Positions 25,938 through 35,286 of a stretch of DNA of 64,000 nt are shown here, piece by piece. The stretch is taken from assembly GCF_019746665.1 (NCBI RefSeq), contig NZ_JAIERS010000005.1:1-64000 (forward strand), read 5' to 3'. The position numbers and the translations under genes are program-made. This DNA comes from Sphingomonas sp. GTDB lineage: Bacteria; Pseudomonadota; Alphaproteobacteria; Sphingomonadales; Sphingomonadaceae. Every line of letters begins with the position of its first letter. Within the stretch, counting starts at the first letter, position 1. Under the pieces are notes generated by a model. The model saw only the letters and a program-made list of their open reading frames with translations. It searched no databases and was not told the origin of the DNA.

Positions 25938-26780
25938 ATGATCCGTTTCATCGCCGCGCTCCTCGCCTTGATCGCCAGTGCCCCCGTCCAGGCTTACGGG
26001 CAGTTCGGCCACAATACGATCGCTCGGATTGCCTTCGCCAATGTGAAACCGCAAACCCGCGTCCGCTTGGTAGCGCTACTTGCCAAGGGCGGGGCGCTGG
26101 CGACGCCCGAATGCCAGGTGCGCACGATCGAGGACGCCAGCACTTGGCCTGACTGCATCCGCGCGCGCTATCCGCTGCGCTTCGGCTATTCCTCGCCCTG
26201 GCATTATCAAACGCTCGACATCTGCGGTGACTTCGATCTGAAGGCCGCCTGTCGCGACGGCAATTGCGTTTCCGCCCAGATCGAGCGCAACGTAAAGCTG
26301 CTCCAGGAGAAGGACACGCCGCTCGCCGAGCGGGTTCAGGCGCTGGCCTTTCTGGTGCATTTCGTCGGCGATCTGCACATGCCGCTCCATTCGGGATCGC
26401 ACAACGACCAGGGAGGCAACGCCCTGCGCGCGAGCTATGGTGATTATGCCCCCGATCGGCTCAACCTTCACGGCATCTGGGACGGGGTGCTCGCCGAGCG
26501 TGCGATCACCGACGGGCCGAACCTGGTGCGCCGCTATCCAGATGCCGAAGCCGCGCCGCTCCAGGCGGGCACCGTCGCCGACTGGAGCCGTGAAAGCTAT
26601 GAAGCGGCGCGCGACGTTGCTTATCCTGGCGCGCTGGGGGCCGATTATTGCCGCAACGCTCCGCCCGCCCGGCTGCGGTTGGGCGAGGCGGCGATCGCAA
26701 GCGCGGTGCCAGTGCAGCGCCTGCAGGTGCAGCGCGCCGGGCTTCGGCTTGCAAGGCTGCTCGACGAGGCGTTTGGCTAG
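25938..26780 (+). CDS. S1/P1-type nuclease, secreted
   Basis: This 280-residue protein has a signal peptide ending near residue 19 (PVQA) and matches S1/P1 zinc nucleases that degrade single-stranded nucleic acids and 3' nucleotides. Zinc ligands fit GH at 24-25, DASTWPD, WHYQTLD, FLVHFVGDLHMPLH, DQGGN and NLHGIWD. The mature N-terminus is Tyr (YGQFGH) where the family usually has Trp, whose amino and carbonyl groups bind zinc. Tyr can probably replace it because the contact is through the main chain. It is likely periplasmic or exported. Confidence 0.88.
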   Translation: MIRFIAALLALIASAPVQAYGQFGHNTIARIAFANVKPQTRVRLVALLAKGGALATPECQVRTIEDASTWPDCIRARYPLRFGYSSPWHYQTLDICGDFDLKAACRDGNCVSAQIERNVKLLQEKDTPLAERVQALAFLVHFVGDLHMPLHSGSHNDQGGNALRASYGDYAPDRLNLHGIWDGVLAERAITDGPNLVRRYPDAEAAPLQAGTVADWSRESYEAARDVAYPGALGADYCRNAPPARLRLGEAAIASAVPVQRLQVQRAGLRLARLLDEAFG

Positions 26781-26910
26781 CCTATCCCGGCCGACCTTTG
26801 CGGCAAAGGCCGGTTGGAGCAAGGAGCACCCTATCCACCGGATCGATCGGCGCCGATTGCCACCACCCCTGGCCTTGCGCCAAGAAGGCGCTTTGATCGG
26901 AGGTTGCCCC

Positions 26911-28707
26911 ATGTCCACCCACGCCGCGCGCCTCGGCGCTCTGCGCAGCGAGCTTGCCGCTCGCGGCCTCACGGGATTCGTCGTGCCGCTGACCGACGAG
27001 CATATGAGCGAATATGTCGGCGGCTATGCCCAGCGCCTTGCGTGGCTGACAGGGTTCGAGGGATCGGCGGGCACCGCGGTGGTGCTTTCGGCCGAAGCCG
27101 CGATCTTCGTTGACGGCCGCTATACGCTGCAGGTGCGCGAGCAGGTGAGTGCCGACCATTGGGCCTATGTCGGCGTGCCGCAGACAAGCGTCGCCGATTG
27201 GCTGCGTGCCCATGCCCCCGCCGGCGCCCGGATCGGCTATGATCCCTGGCTGCACACGCCTGGCTGGGTGCGCGACGCAGGCGCCGCGCTCGCCGCCAAG
27301 GGCGCCGAACTGGTGCCGGTCGCGGGCAATCCGGTCGATGCGGTATGGGCGGATCGGCCGGCGCCCTCGCCGGCGCCGCTCGCGCCTCATTCGGCCGAAC
27401 GCGCCGGGCTTGGGGCGGCGGAAAAGCGCGCCGAGCTCGCCGAATGGCTGGTCGCGCGCCAAGCCGACGCGCTGGTGCTAACCGCGCTCGATTCGATCGC
27501 CTGGGCGTTCAACCTGCGTGGCGCCGATATCGCGCACACGCCGGTCGGCCTCGCTTATGCGCTGGTCCGGGCGGACGGCACCGCCGATCTGTTCGTCGCG
27601 CCCGAAAAGATCACCGATGCGGTGCGCGCGCATCTGGGGAACGCGGTGCGCCTCCACCCCCGCGCCGATTTCGCGACGGCGCTCGGCACGCTCAAGGGTC
27701 AACGCGTCGCGGTCGATCCCGAGCGCGCGGTCGCGGCGATCTTCGACGCGCTCGAAGCGGGCGGCGCGACGGTCCTTGCCGAGCGCGACCCCGTGGTGTT
27801 GGCCAAGGCGTGCAAGAACCCCGTCGAGATCGCCGGCCACCGCGCGGCTTCGGTGCGCGATGGCGCCGCGGTCGCGCGCTTCCTGCGCTGGGTCGAAGCG
27901 ACCGCGCCCCAAGGTGGCCTCACCGAGCTCGACTGCGCCGCCAAGCTGCTCGAATTCCGCCAGGCCGGCGGCGTGTTGCGCGACACTTCGTTCGACACAA
28001 TCTCCGCGACCGGGGCGCATGGCGCGATCCCGCATTACCGCGTCGACGCCGCCTCCAACGCACGGCTCGAGCCCGGCCAGCTCTATCTGGTTGATTCGGG
28101 CGGACAATATGAGGACGGCACCACCGACATCACTCGCGTAATTCCCGTCACCGAGCCGACGCCGGAGCAGCGCGACCGTTTCACCAGGGTGCTAAAGGGC
28201 CATATCGCGCTCGCGACCGCCATTTTCCCGCCGGGCACCAATGGCGGCCAGCTTGATGCCTTCGCGCGCCGTCCGCTGTGGGAGGTGGGGCTCGATTATG
28301 CACACGGCACCGGCCACGGAGTCGGCGCCTATCTTTCGGTGCATGAGGGGCCGCAACGCATCGCCACGCCAAACTACCCGGGCGGCGGCCCCGCCGAGCC
28401 GCTTCGCCCGGGGATGATCGTGTCGAACGAGCCGGGCTATTACCAAGCCGGCGATTTCGGCATCCGTATCGAAAATTTGATCCTGGTCGAGGAACGCGCG
28501 ACCGAGGGCGGGACGATGCTGGGGTTCGAGACGCTCACCTTCTGCCCGATCGAGCGCCGGCTGATCGAGCCCGCGCTGCTCACTCCTGCGGAGCGGGCCT
28601 GGGTCGACGCCTATCATGCCCGGGTGCTGGCGGTGCTCGGGCCGTTGTTCGACGCGGACGAACTCGCCTGGTTGAACAGCAAATGCGCACCGCTTGACGT
28701 TGGATAA
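26911..28707 (+). CDS. Aminopeptidase P family protein (M24)
   Basis: This 598-residue peptidase removes N-terminal residues before proline. The long form has two creatinase-like N-terminal domains and a pita-bread catalytic domain. Metal ligands sit in YLVDSGGQYEDGTTDITR (two Asp), HGTGHGVG (His), SNEPGYY (Glu) and RIENL (Glu). The ATG at 26911 has CGGAGG 7 bases upstream, better than longer options. No signal peptide is seen, so it is cytosolic. It follows the nuclease in the same direction with a 130-base gap. Confidence 0.93.
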   Translation: MSTHAARLGALRSELAARGLTGFVVPLTDEHMSEYVGGYAQRLAWLTGFEGSAGTAVVLSAEAAIFVDGRYTLQVREQVSADHWAYVGVPQTSVADWLRAHAPAGARIGYDPWLHTPGWVRDAGAALAAKGAELVPVAGNPVDAVWADRPAPSPAPLAPHSAERAGLGAAEKRAELAEWLVARQADALVLTALDSIAWAFNLRGADIAHTPVGLAYALVRADGTADLFVAPEKITDAVRAHLGNAVRLHPRADFATALGTLKGQRVAVDPERAVAAIFDALEAGGATVLAERDPVVLAKACKNPVEIAGHRAASVRDGAAVARFLRWVEATAPQGGLTELDCAAKLLEFRQAGGVLRDTSFDTISATGAHGAIPHYRVDAASNARLEPGQLYLVDSGGQYEDGTTDITRVIPVTEPTPEQRDRFTRVLKGHIALATAIFPPGTNGGQLDAFARRPLWEVGLDYAHGTGHGVGAYLSVHEGPQRIATPNYPGGGPAEPLRPGMIVSNEPGYYQAGDFGIRIENLILVEERATEGGTMLGFETLTFCPIERRLIEPALLTPAERAWVDAYHARVLAVLGPLFDADELAWLNSKCAPLDVG

Positions 28708-28759
28708 TGTTCGTGAAATGTTCTCGTTGGACCCGCCTGGGTCGGCAGGGAGAATGGCA

Positions 28760-29134
28760 ATGATCGGCTATGTGACGCTTGGCACCAACGACCTCGACCG
28801 CGCGGCACCGTTTTACGATGCTATTGCCGCCGAACTCGGCACCGGCCGAATGATGGAGTTCGAGACGTTCATCGCCTGGGGTACCCCGGGCGGCCCCGCC
28901 GGCATCGGGTTGACCAAGCCGTTCGACGGCAATGCGGCGAGCGTCGGCAATGGCACGATGGTCGCGCTGGAGGCCAAGGACGAGGCGCAGGTCGACCGGC
29001 TCCACGCGATTGCGCTAGCGCATGGCGGCAGCTGCGAAGGGGCGCCAGGCCCGCGTGGGCCAACTTTTTATGCCGCCTATTTTCGCGATCCCGATGGCAA
29101 TAAGCTCAATGCGTTCGTGATGAAGCAGGGGTAG
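28760..29134 (+). CDS. VOC-family (glyoxalase-fold) protein
   Basis: This 124-residue protein has the betaalpha-beta-beta-beta fold of the VOC group, with IGYVTLGTNDLDRAAPFYDAI, then a second half ending PTFYAAYFRDPDGNKLNAFV. It likely binds a metal and a small ligand, but the activity is unknown. GGGAGA lies 6 bases before the ATG at 28760; the ATG six bases upstream is too close to it. It lies 4 bases before the DUF885 gene, so they may be co-transcribed. Confidence 0.82.
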   Translation: MIGYVTLGTNDLDRAAPFYDAIAAELGTGRMMEFETFIAWGTPGGPAGIGLTKPFDGNAASVGNGTMVALEAKDEAQVDRLHAIALAHGGSCEGAPGPRGPTFYAAYFRDPDGNKLNAFVMKQG

Positions 29135-29138
29135 AATT

Positions 29139-30908
29139 ATGCAGCAGGGGCGTGCGCGGGCGGTCATCGGCGGGGCTTTGCTGGCGCTGGCACCGCTCGC
29201 CCCGGCACGGGCAGGGCCGGCCGAGGATCTGGCGGCCGTGATCGCCGATCATTGGGCGTGGTGGCTGTCGGTCAATCCCGAACAGGCGACCGCGCTTGGC
29301 GAGCGGCGCTATGACGATCGCGTTTCCGACCTCAGCCTGGAGGCGGCCGACGCTCAGGCGCGCCAGGCAAAGGCGTTTCTCGATCGCCTGAAGGCCATTC
29401 CCGATACCGGATTGAGCCCGTCGGATCGGGTGAACAAGGGTGTGCTCGCCCGCCTGCTCGACGCGCAGGTGGCGGGCAATGGCTTTGGCCAGCGGCAGAT
29501 GCTGTTCACCACTTATTATGGCTGGCACCAGAATTTTGCCGAGCTCGCCAGCAATGTGCCGTTTCTTACGCGCGCCGATTATGAAAGCTATCTCAAACGT
29601 CTGGCGCTGTACCCGCAGCTGAACGGGCAGGGCATCGCGGTGACCGCCAAAGCGGTGCGCGAAGGCTTTGTGCAGCCCTGCGCGGTGCTGGGCGGCTTTG
29701 CCAAAAGCATCACCGGCGTGATCGCGCCCGTGCCTGAAAAATCGCGCTTCTACGCTCCCTTCTTGGGCACGCGCCCGGCTGACGTGAGCGCGGCGGAATG
29801 GGCGGCATTCCAGGCGCGCGCGAAGCAACTCATCACCGGCACGCTCGAACCGGAATATCGCCGCTTCGCCGAGTTTTTCGCCAAGGAATATCTGCCGAAA
29901 TGCCGTCAGAGCGTTGGTGCTTCGGCGTTGCCGCAAGGCGCCGCCTGGTACGCCTTGCGCGTGCGGCAAGAAGCCACGACCGAGCTTAGCCCCGATCAGA
30001 TTCACGAAATCGGTCTGCGCGAGGTCACCCGTATTCGCGCCGAGATGGAGCAGGTGGCGCGCCAGGCGGGCTTCGCGGATCGCGCTGCGTTCATCGCCGA
30101 GCTGCGGACCAACCCCCAATACTACGCCAAGGACGCCGAAACGCTGCTCGCCACCGCCGCGCTGGAGGCGAAGCGGCATGACGGATTGCTGCCGCGCTTT
30201 TTTGGCCGGCTGCCGCGCCTCCCCTATGGCGTGAAGCCGATCCCGGCGGAGACGGCCGAGGGCACGACCACCGCTTATTACGGGCCGGGTAGCCCGCCAG
30301 CCGGGATAGCCGGTACGTATTTCGTCAACACCAGCAAGCTGCCGCAGCGCCCCTTGTGGGAGTTGCCCGCGCTCACCGCGCACGAAGCGGTGCCTGGGCA
30401 TCACCTGCAAATCGCGTTGCAGCAGGAGCTGGATCTGCCGCCATTCCGCAAATATGCGAGCGGCTTCACCGCCTTTGTGGAAGGATGGGCGCTCTATACG
30501 GAGCGGCTGGGGATCGACATGGGGCTTTACGATACGCCTGAAAAGCAGATGGGGCGGCTGTCATACGAAATGTGGCGCGCCTGCCGGTTGGTGGTCGACA
30601 CCGGGCTCCACGCCAAAGGCTGGAGCAAGGCGCAGGCGATCGCCTTCATGCACGACAATACCGCGCTGACCGATGCCAATATCGAGGCGGAGGTCAATCG
30701 CTATATCAGCTGGCCCGGTCAGGCGCTGGGCTACAAGATCGGCGAGCTCAGGATTCGCGAGCTGCGCGCCAAGGCCGAAAGCGCGCTCGGCCCTAAATTC
30801 GATCTCCGCGGTTTCCACGATACGGTGCTTGGGCAAGGCGCGGTGCCGCTCGACGTGCTCGAGGCGCAGGTCGATGCCTGGGTCGCTGCGCAAGGCGCGC
30901 GGCCGTGA
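29139..30908 (+). CDS. DUF885-family exported metalloprotein
   Basis: This 589-residue protein has a signal peptide ending about residue 25 and a DUF885 domain with the zinc motif HEAVPGHH near residues 415-422, then a downstream Glu region (EGWALYTERL). This family is thought to contain metallopeptidases or hydrolases, but its reaction is not established. It lies 4 bases after a VOC gene and ahead of a transporter. Its length is as expected for the family. Confidence 0.83.
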   Translation: MQQGRARAVIGGALLALAPLAPARAGPAEDLAAVIADHWAWWLSVNPEQATALGERRYDDRVSDLSLEAADAQARQAKAFLDRLKAIPDTGLSPSDRVNKGVLARLLDAQVAGNGFGQRQMLFTTYYGWHQNFAELASNVPFLTRADYESYLKRLALYPQLNGQGIAVTAKAVREGFVQPCAVLGGFAKSITGVIAPVPEKSRFYAPFLGTRPADVSAAEWAAFQARAKQLITGTLEPEYRRFAEFFAKEYLPKCRQSVGASALPQGAAWYALRVRQEATTELSPDQIHEIGLREVTRIRAEMEQVARQAGFADRAAFIAELRTNPQYYAKDAETLLATAALEAKRHDGLLPRFFGRLPRLPYGVKPIPAETAEGTTTAYYGPGSPPAGIAGTYFVNTSKLPQRPLWELPALTAHEAVPGHHLQIALQQELDLPPFRKYASGFTAFVEGWALYTERLGIDMGLYDTPEKQMGRLSYEMWRACRLVVDTGLHAKGWSKAQAIAFMHDNTALTDANIEAEVNRYISWPGQALGYKIGELRIRELRAKAESALGPKFDLRGFHDTVLGQGAVPLDVLEAQVDAWVAAQGARP

Positions 30909-30966
30909 GGGCGCCAGGATCGTTGCAAAGCGGTTCCATTCGCCGCCACGCTTGGTAAAGGCGGCT

Positions 30967-31611
30967 ATGGAACAACGCGCCCGCCTGCCTCTATCGCTCT
31001 TCTTCTTTGCGATCCTCTACGGCGGGATGGTATGCATGGCGGGCGTGCTGGGAGTGAAGCAGGTCGCGCTCGGCCCGCTCGCGGTCGAAGCCGGAGTGTT
31101 CGCGTTCCTGCTGCTGGTGGTAATGTCGAGCGCGGTCGCCGAACTTTACGGTCAGCGTGCTGCGACGCTGCTTGTCCGGCTCGGCTTCGTCCCGCTGTTC
31201 GTCTCGGCGGCGCTGATCCAGATCGTGCTCGCCTTGCCGGCCGACCCGAGCATGTACCCGCCGGCGGTCAACGCCTTCCCGATCGTCGTTGGCCAGGGGG
31301 TAAGGCTGATGCTCGCCGGGTTCATCTCTTACGGCACCTCGCAAACCCTGAACGTGCTCCTGTTCGATCGGCTACGCGCGGGCACCGGGCAGATGGTGTG
31401 GCTGCGCGGGATGATCGCGAGCATCGCCTCGCAGATCCTTGACACAGTGCTGTTCATTACCATCGGCTTTCTGGGAGAGCGGCCGATCTTGGCGCTGATG
31501 GGCGGGCAGATGCTCACCAAAGTGGTGCTCTCGGTCGCGCTGGTGCCGGTGCTGATCACCCTGTTCGTTCGGCTCGGCCGCTGGCTCGACCAGCGCGGGC
31601 CGGTTGTTTGA
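30967..31611 (+). CDS. Queuosine precursor transporter (YhhQ/VUT family)
   Basis: This 214-residue membrane protein has about six hydrophobic segments and fits the VUT_1/YhhQ family that takes up the tRNA queuosine precursors preQ0/preQ1. Family features are GVFAFLLLVVMSSAVAELYGQRAA, ISYGTSQTLNVLLFDRLRAGTGQMVWLRGMIASIASQILDTVLFITIGFLG and TKVVLSVALVPVLI. The Asp in QILDTVLF is the conserved one. It is the last gene before the VOC/DUF6445/ligase group. Confidence 0.87.
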   Translation: MEQRARLPLSLFFFAILYGGMVCMAGVLGVKQVALGPLAVEAGVFAFLLLVVMSSAVAELYGQRAATLLVRLGFVPLFVSAALIQIVLALPADPSMYPPAVNAFPIVVGQGVRLMLAGFISYGTSQTLNVLLFDRLRAGTGQMVWLRGMIASIASQILDTVLFITIGFLGERPILALMGGQMLTKVVLSVALVPVLITLFVRLGRWLDQRGPVV

Positions 31612-31667
31612 CGCGAGCAATCACCACGCCTGGGTGCTGGGTGTCACAGGGGCCGGTCGGAGGAGCC

Positions 31668-31706
31668 ATGGGTGAGTGCCAGCGATACCCCGGGTTAATC
31701 GACTAG
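31668..31706 (+). CDS. Possible 12-residue leader peptide
   Basis: GGAGGAG sits 4 bases before ATG at 31668, a near-perfect ribosome site, opening a 12-residue frame (MGECQRYPGLID) that ends at TAG 9 bases before the VOC start. The VOC gene itself has a weak site, so reading of this frame could feed translation into it. It is too short to prove from sequence. Confidence 0.3.
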   Translation: MGECQRYPGLID

Positions 31707-31714
31707 AATCTGAG

Positions 31715-32110
31715 ATGCCTCACCTCAGCCTCACCGCGCTGCTTGTTCACGACTATGACGAGGCCATCGCCTGGTTCACGGCCAAGCTCGGCTTCCGACT
31801 GATCGAGGATCGTCCCGTCACGCGGGGCAAGCGTTGGGTGGTCGTCGCGCCGCCGGGCACTCCCCAACGCGGTGGCCAGCTTCTCCTCGCCCGTGCCGCT
31901 AGCCTTGAACAGCGGCACATGATCGGACGACAGGCGGCCGGCCGTGTCTTCCTGTTCCTTGAAACCGATGATTTCGCGCGTGATCATGCCGCCTTCATTG
32001 CTGCCGGCGTCCGTTTTCTGGAGCCGCCACGCCATGAACCCTATGGCACGGTCGCGGTGTTCGAGGATCTTTGTGGCAATCGCTGGGATCTGATCGAGCC
32101 CGCCCCCTAG
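31715..32110 (+). CDS. VOC-family (glyoxalase-fold) protein
   Basis: This 131-residue protein has two halves of the VOC fold: SLTALLVHDYDEAIAWFTAKLGFRL and VFLFLETDDFARDHAAFIAAGVRF, ending YGTVAVFEDLCGNRWDLIEP. The Glu in the last part and His in LLVHDYD are at metal-ligand positions. The start at 31715 has only a weak site and follows a tiny upstream frame. Function cannot be inferred; this is a common small protein in Proteobacteria. Confidence 0.83.
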   Translation: MPHLSLTALLVHDYDEAIAWFTAKLGFRLIEDRPVTRGKRWVVVAPPGTPQRGGQLLLARAASLEQRHMIGRQAAGRVFLFLETDDFARDHAAFIAAGVRFLEPPRHEPYGTVAVFEDLCGNRWDLIEPAP

Positions 32111-32143
32111 CCCCCATGCCCCGCCTTGCTAAACTGGGGTATC

Positions 32144-32749
32144 ATGCTCCCGACCCTCCTCGTCATCGACGATTTTCTCGCCGATCCGCACGCGGTCCGT
32201 GCCGCCGCGCTTGGCCTCCGCTATGATCCCGCGCTCAAGGCCGGCAATTATCCGGGGGTGCTCTCGGACCGGCCGCTTACGATCGCGGGGCTCGACGAGG
32301 CGGTGAGCCAGCGACTCGGCACGCGGGTCAAACCGATGCCGGGCACCAGCCATGGCCATTGCCGCCTGACGCTCGCCGGGGACAAAGGGCGTTCTGGCGT
32401 TCACATCGATCCGTGTTTCTATTCGGGCATCCTGTACCTGAGCCTCCCCGAACACGCGCGCGGCGGCACCGATTTCTTTCGCCACAAGCCGACGGGCCTC
32501 GAACGTGTACCGACCACTGATCTCGCACTCGCCAAGAGCGGGTTCAGCGACCCCAACGCGCTGATCGAGCAGGTCGTGAACCGCGATACCAATCATCCTG
32601 CGCGGTGGGAAAGGGTGATGAACGTGCCGATGAGGTGGAATCGCTTGATCCTGTTCAGCCCCTGGGCGTTTCACGACGCGGCGCCGGGTTTCGGCAAATC
32701 GGCGCCAGAGGGCCGGCTGGTGATGCTACTGTTCTACGCGAGCGCTTGA
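32144..32749 (+). CDS. DUF6445-like 2-oxoglutarate/Fe(II)-type protein
   Basis: This 201-residue protein starts LLVIDDFLADPHAVRAAALGL, a pattern of DUF6445 proteins that are distant 2-oxoglutarate/iron oxygenase folds. HIDPCFYSGILYLS holds a candidate His-x-Asp, and FSPWAFHDAAPGF a distal His. It ends in TGATG, overlapping the DNA ligase start, so the two are translationally coupled. The function is unknown; some related proteins work with tryptophan halogenases. Here its partner is a repair ligase instead. Confidence 0.7.
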   Translation: MLPTLLVIDDFLADPHAVRAAALGLRYDPALKAGNYPGVLSDRPLTIAGLDEAVSQRLGTRVKPMPGTSHGHCRLTLAGDKGRSGVHIDPCFYSGILYLSLPEHARGGTDFFRHKPTGLERVPTTDLALAKSGFSDPNALIEQVVNRDTNHPARWERVMNVPMRWNRLILFSPWAFHDAAPGFGKSAPEGRLVMLLFYASA

Positions 32750-34338
32750 TGCGCGCCTTCGCCGCGTTGCTTGACGCGCTGATCTATACCCGCTCGCGCA
32801 ATCAAAAGCTGGCGCTGATCGCCGAATATCTACGGGCCACCCGCAATCCCGATCGCGGCTGGGCGCTCGCCGCGCTCACCGGCACGCTCGATCTGCCTGC
32901 GGTCAAGCCCGCGCTGATCCGCGCGCTGATCGAGGCGCGAGTCGATCCGGTGCTGTTCCGAATGAGCCGCGATTATGTGGGCGACACCGCCGAGACGGTC
33001 GCTTTGCTCTGGCCGGCGCCCTCGCTGCCGATCGACCCCGCGCCGCTCAGCCTGGGTGAAGCGGTCGAGACGCTGGCGCACCTCTCCCGATCGGAGGCGC
33101 CGGCGGTACTTAGCGCGATGCTCGATCGGTTGAGCGCGGAAGAACGGTTCGCTCTGCTTAAAATGGCGACGGGAGCCTTGCGCATCGGCGTTTCCGCGCG
33201 GCTCGCCAAGGCCGGCTTCGCCCAGGCGTTCGGCGTCTCGCTCGACGACGTGGAGGAACTGTGGCACGGCCTCGCGCCGCCTTACACCGCGCTGTTTTCA
33301 TGGGGGGAAGGGGGCGCCGCGCCGGTCGCGGAAGATTTGCCGCTGTTCCGTGCCTTCATGCTCGCCCAGCCGCTCGAAGACCTGCGGGTGAGCCTCGATG
33401 ATTATGCCGCCGAGTGGAAATGGGACGGTATCCGCGTGCAACTGGTGCGTACCGCGCGCGGCGAGACGCGGCTCTATTCGCGCGCGGGCGACGACATCAC
33501 CGGCAGTTTCCCCGAGGTAGCGAGCGTCTTCACCCGCGCGGGCGTGCTCGATGGCGAATTGATGGTGAAGGGCGCGGCGCAGGGCATCGATTTGGGGCAG
33601 GAGAGCGCGGCCAGCTTCAACGCGCTGCAGCAGCGGTTGGGGCGTAAAAAGGTGTCAGCGAAGATGCTCGCCGAATACCCCGCTTTCGTGCGGTTCTACG
33701 ATATCTTGTTCGACGGTGCGCAGGACTTGCGCGACCAGCCCTGGACCAAGCGTCGCGCCACGCTCGAAGCCTTCGCCGCCGCGCTGCCCGACGAACGGTT
33801 CGATGTATCCGCCCTCATCGAGGCGGAGGACTTCACCGCACTCGAAGGGCTGCGAGCGACGGCGCGCGACGCTGCGATCGAAGGGGTGATGCTCAAGCGC
33901 CGCGACGCGCCCTATGTCGCCGGGCGCCGCGCCGGGCTGTGGTACAAATGGAAGCGCGATCCCTTCACCGCCGATTGCGTCATGATGTACGCGCAGCGCG
34001 GCAATGGACGCCGCTCAAGCTATTATTCGGACTATACTTTCGGCTGCTGGACGGAAGGCGGCGAGCTGCTGCCCGTCGGCAAGGCCTATTCGGGGATCAC
34101 CGACGAGGAGTTGAAGGTGCTCGACAAGTTCGTGCGCAACAACACCGTCGCCCGCTTCGGCCCGGTGCGCGAGGTGGAGAAGACGCTGGTGCTGGAGATC
34201 GCGTTCGATTCGATCCACGCCTCCAGCCGCCACAAATCAGGCGTAGCGATGCGCTTCCCCCGCATCGCGCGGATCAGGACCGACAAGCCGGCGGCGGAAG
34301 CCGACACGCTCGCGGCGCTGAAGCGGCTGGTGACTTAG
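32749..34338 (+). CDS. ATP-dependent DNA ligase of the ligase-associated repair set
   Basis: This 529-residue ligase seals DNA nicks using ATP. The adenylated Lys is at residue 224 in EWKWDGIRVQL (K-x-D-G). Also seen are an N-terminal helical domain, SRAGDDITGSFPEV, GELMVKG, DILFDGAQDLRD, EGVMLKRRDAPYV and WYKWKRDP. The length and absence of polymerase or nuclease domains separate it from LigD. It belongs with the MBL exonuclease at 40722 and helicase at 45124 in a conserved bacterial repair set. It overlaps the DUF6445 stop. Confidence 0.9.
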   Translation: MRAFAALLDALIYTRSRNQKLALIAEYLRATRNPDRGWALAALTGTLDLPAVKPALIRALIEARVDPVLFRMSRDYVGDTAETVALLWPAPSLPIDPAPLSLGEAVETLAHLSRSEAPAVLSAMLDRLSAEERFALLKMATGALRIGVSARLAKAGFAQAFGVSLDDVEELWHGLAPPYTALFSWGEGGAAPVAEDLPLFRAFMLAQPLEDLRVSLDDYAAEWKWDGIRVQLVRTARGETRLYSRAGDDITGSFPEVASVFTRAGVLDGELMVKGAAQGIDLGQESAASFNALQQRLGRKKVSAKMLAEYPAFVRFYDILFDGAQDLRDQPWTKRRATLEAFAAALPDERFDVSALIEAEDFTALEGLRATARDAAIEGVMLKRRDAPYVAGRRAGLWYKWKRDPFTADCVMMYAQRGNGRRSSYYSDYTFGCWTEGGELLPVGKAYSGITDEELKVLDKFVRNNTVARFGPVREVEKTLVLEIAFDSIHASSRHKSGVAMRFPRIARIRTDKPAAEADTLAALKRLVT

Positions 34339-34711
34339 GGCCTTTTCTGGATGGTCCGGCCCGCGCCGCGCACTGGAGACGGACGGCGCTCCGGAGCCGT
34401 GCGGTGGGGGTGTGGGTCAACGGTCAATGCGGGATGAATGTTGTTAAGGCGCATATGGATGTGGGTAAGCGACGTGCCCCTATGACGCCGTCTTATGCTG
34501 CAAGCAGGCTAAGACAAATCGGGCTATTGGAGTATTCAGCAGTACCGCCGTCACGGCTTCCCGGGGCACGGCCCCCAAGCTAGAATGGCTGGGGGATAAT
34601 TGAGATCGCAACATTCCCGATAAGCGGATCGCCAAACCTTGGGCGAGGATAGCAGCGGACGGATGCGAGCGATTCGATCGCACTTCCGCCCCCGCTCACT
34701 GCGACCAGCAA
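34339..34711. other. 373-base gap with no supported gene
   Basis: This stretch between the ligase and a GNAT gene is less GC-rich than its neighbours. Small frames exist on both strands, but none has a ribosome site plus a protein-like composition. It holds a stem CCCCCA..TGGGGG at 34572-34595 with a GC extension and no T-run, and a GCTCCGGAGC palindrome near 34388. Nothing else is recognisable. It may be the remains of a lost gene. Confidence 0.5.
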
Positions 34712-35224
34712 CTACAGCGCCTTCACCAGTACCACAAAATCCAGATCATCACGCGTCGGATGGCCGAAGCGGGGGTCGCCATAGGGGAAGGGGCGTGCTT
34801 CGCTGGTCAGCACATAGCCACGCCGCTGATAATAAGCGATCAATTCGGGCCGCTGGCGGATCACGGTCATTTCGATCGCATGCCCCCCGGCGCGGCTTGC
34901 TTCGGTTTCGGCCGCTTGCAACAAGCGCTTGCCGAGCCCCGCCGCCTGGGCGGCCGGCGCGACCGAAAGCAATCCGAGATAGAAGATGCCGTCGCCTTTG
35001 GCGCTCAGTTGCACGCATCCAGTCAGCGCCCCGCCTTGTTCGGCGAGCAAAATGCGCTGAGCGGGATCGCCGATGATCTCGCCGAGCATCGCGTGATCGG
35101 TGCGCTGACCGCCGAGTAGATCGGCCTCATGCGTCCAACCGCGCTTGGCTGTGTCACCGCGATAAGCCGACTCGACCAGCTCGTGTAGTGCCGGAATATC
35201 GCCGGCATCAGCGCGGCGAATCAT
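34712..35224 (-). CDS. GNAT N-acetyltransferase
   Basis: This 170-residue protein transfers acetyl groups from acetyl-CoA to an amine. It starts MIRRADAGDIPALHELVESAYRG and has the CoA-binding pattern LYLGLLSVAPAAQAAGLGKRLLQAAETEA (read here as YLGLLSVAP, then GLGKRLL), followed by YYQRRGYVLTSEARPF. The ATG at 35224 fits the fold; an ATG at 35245 adds seven residues. The substrate is unknown. It is downstream of the Gly-rich cold-shock gene on the same strand (62-base gap). Confidence 0.83.
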   Translation of the reverse strand: MIRRADAGDIPALHELVESAYRGDTAKRGWTHEADLLGGQRTDHAMLGEIIGDPAQRILLAEQGGALTGCVQLSAKGDGIFYLGLLSVAPAAQAAGLGKRLLQAAETEASRAGGHAIEMTVIRQRPELIAYYQRRGYVLTSEARPFPYGDPRFGHPTRDDLDFVVLVKAL

Positions 35225-35286
35225 CAGATCGCCCGACTCAAGCATTGGCCCGGCCGCCGCCAACATGGAACGACCGGGCCTTAGCT

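Noticed and set aside
34480..34683. Minus-strand 67-residue frame in the 373-base gap
   Set aside because: No ribosome site and no family; composition is that of random high-GC frame.
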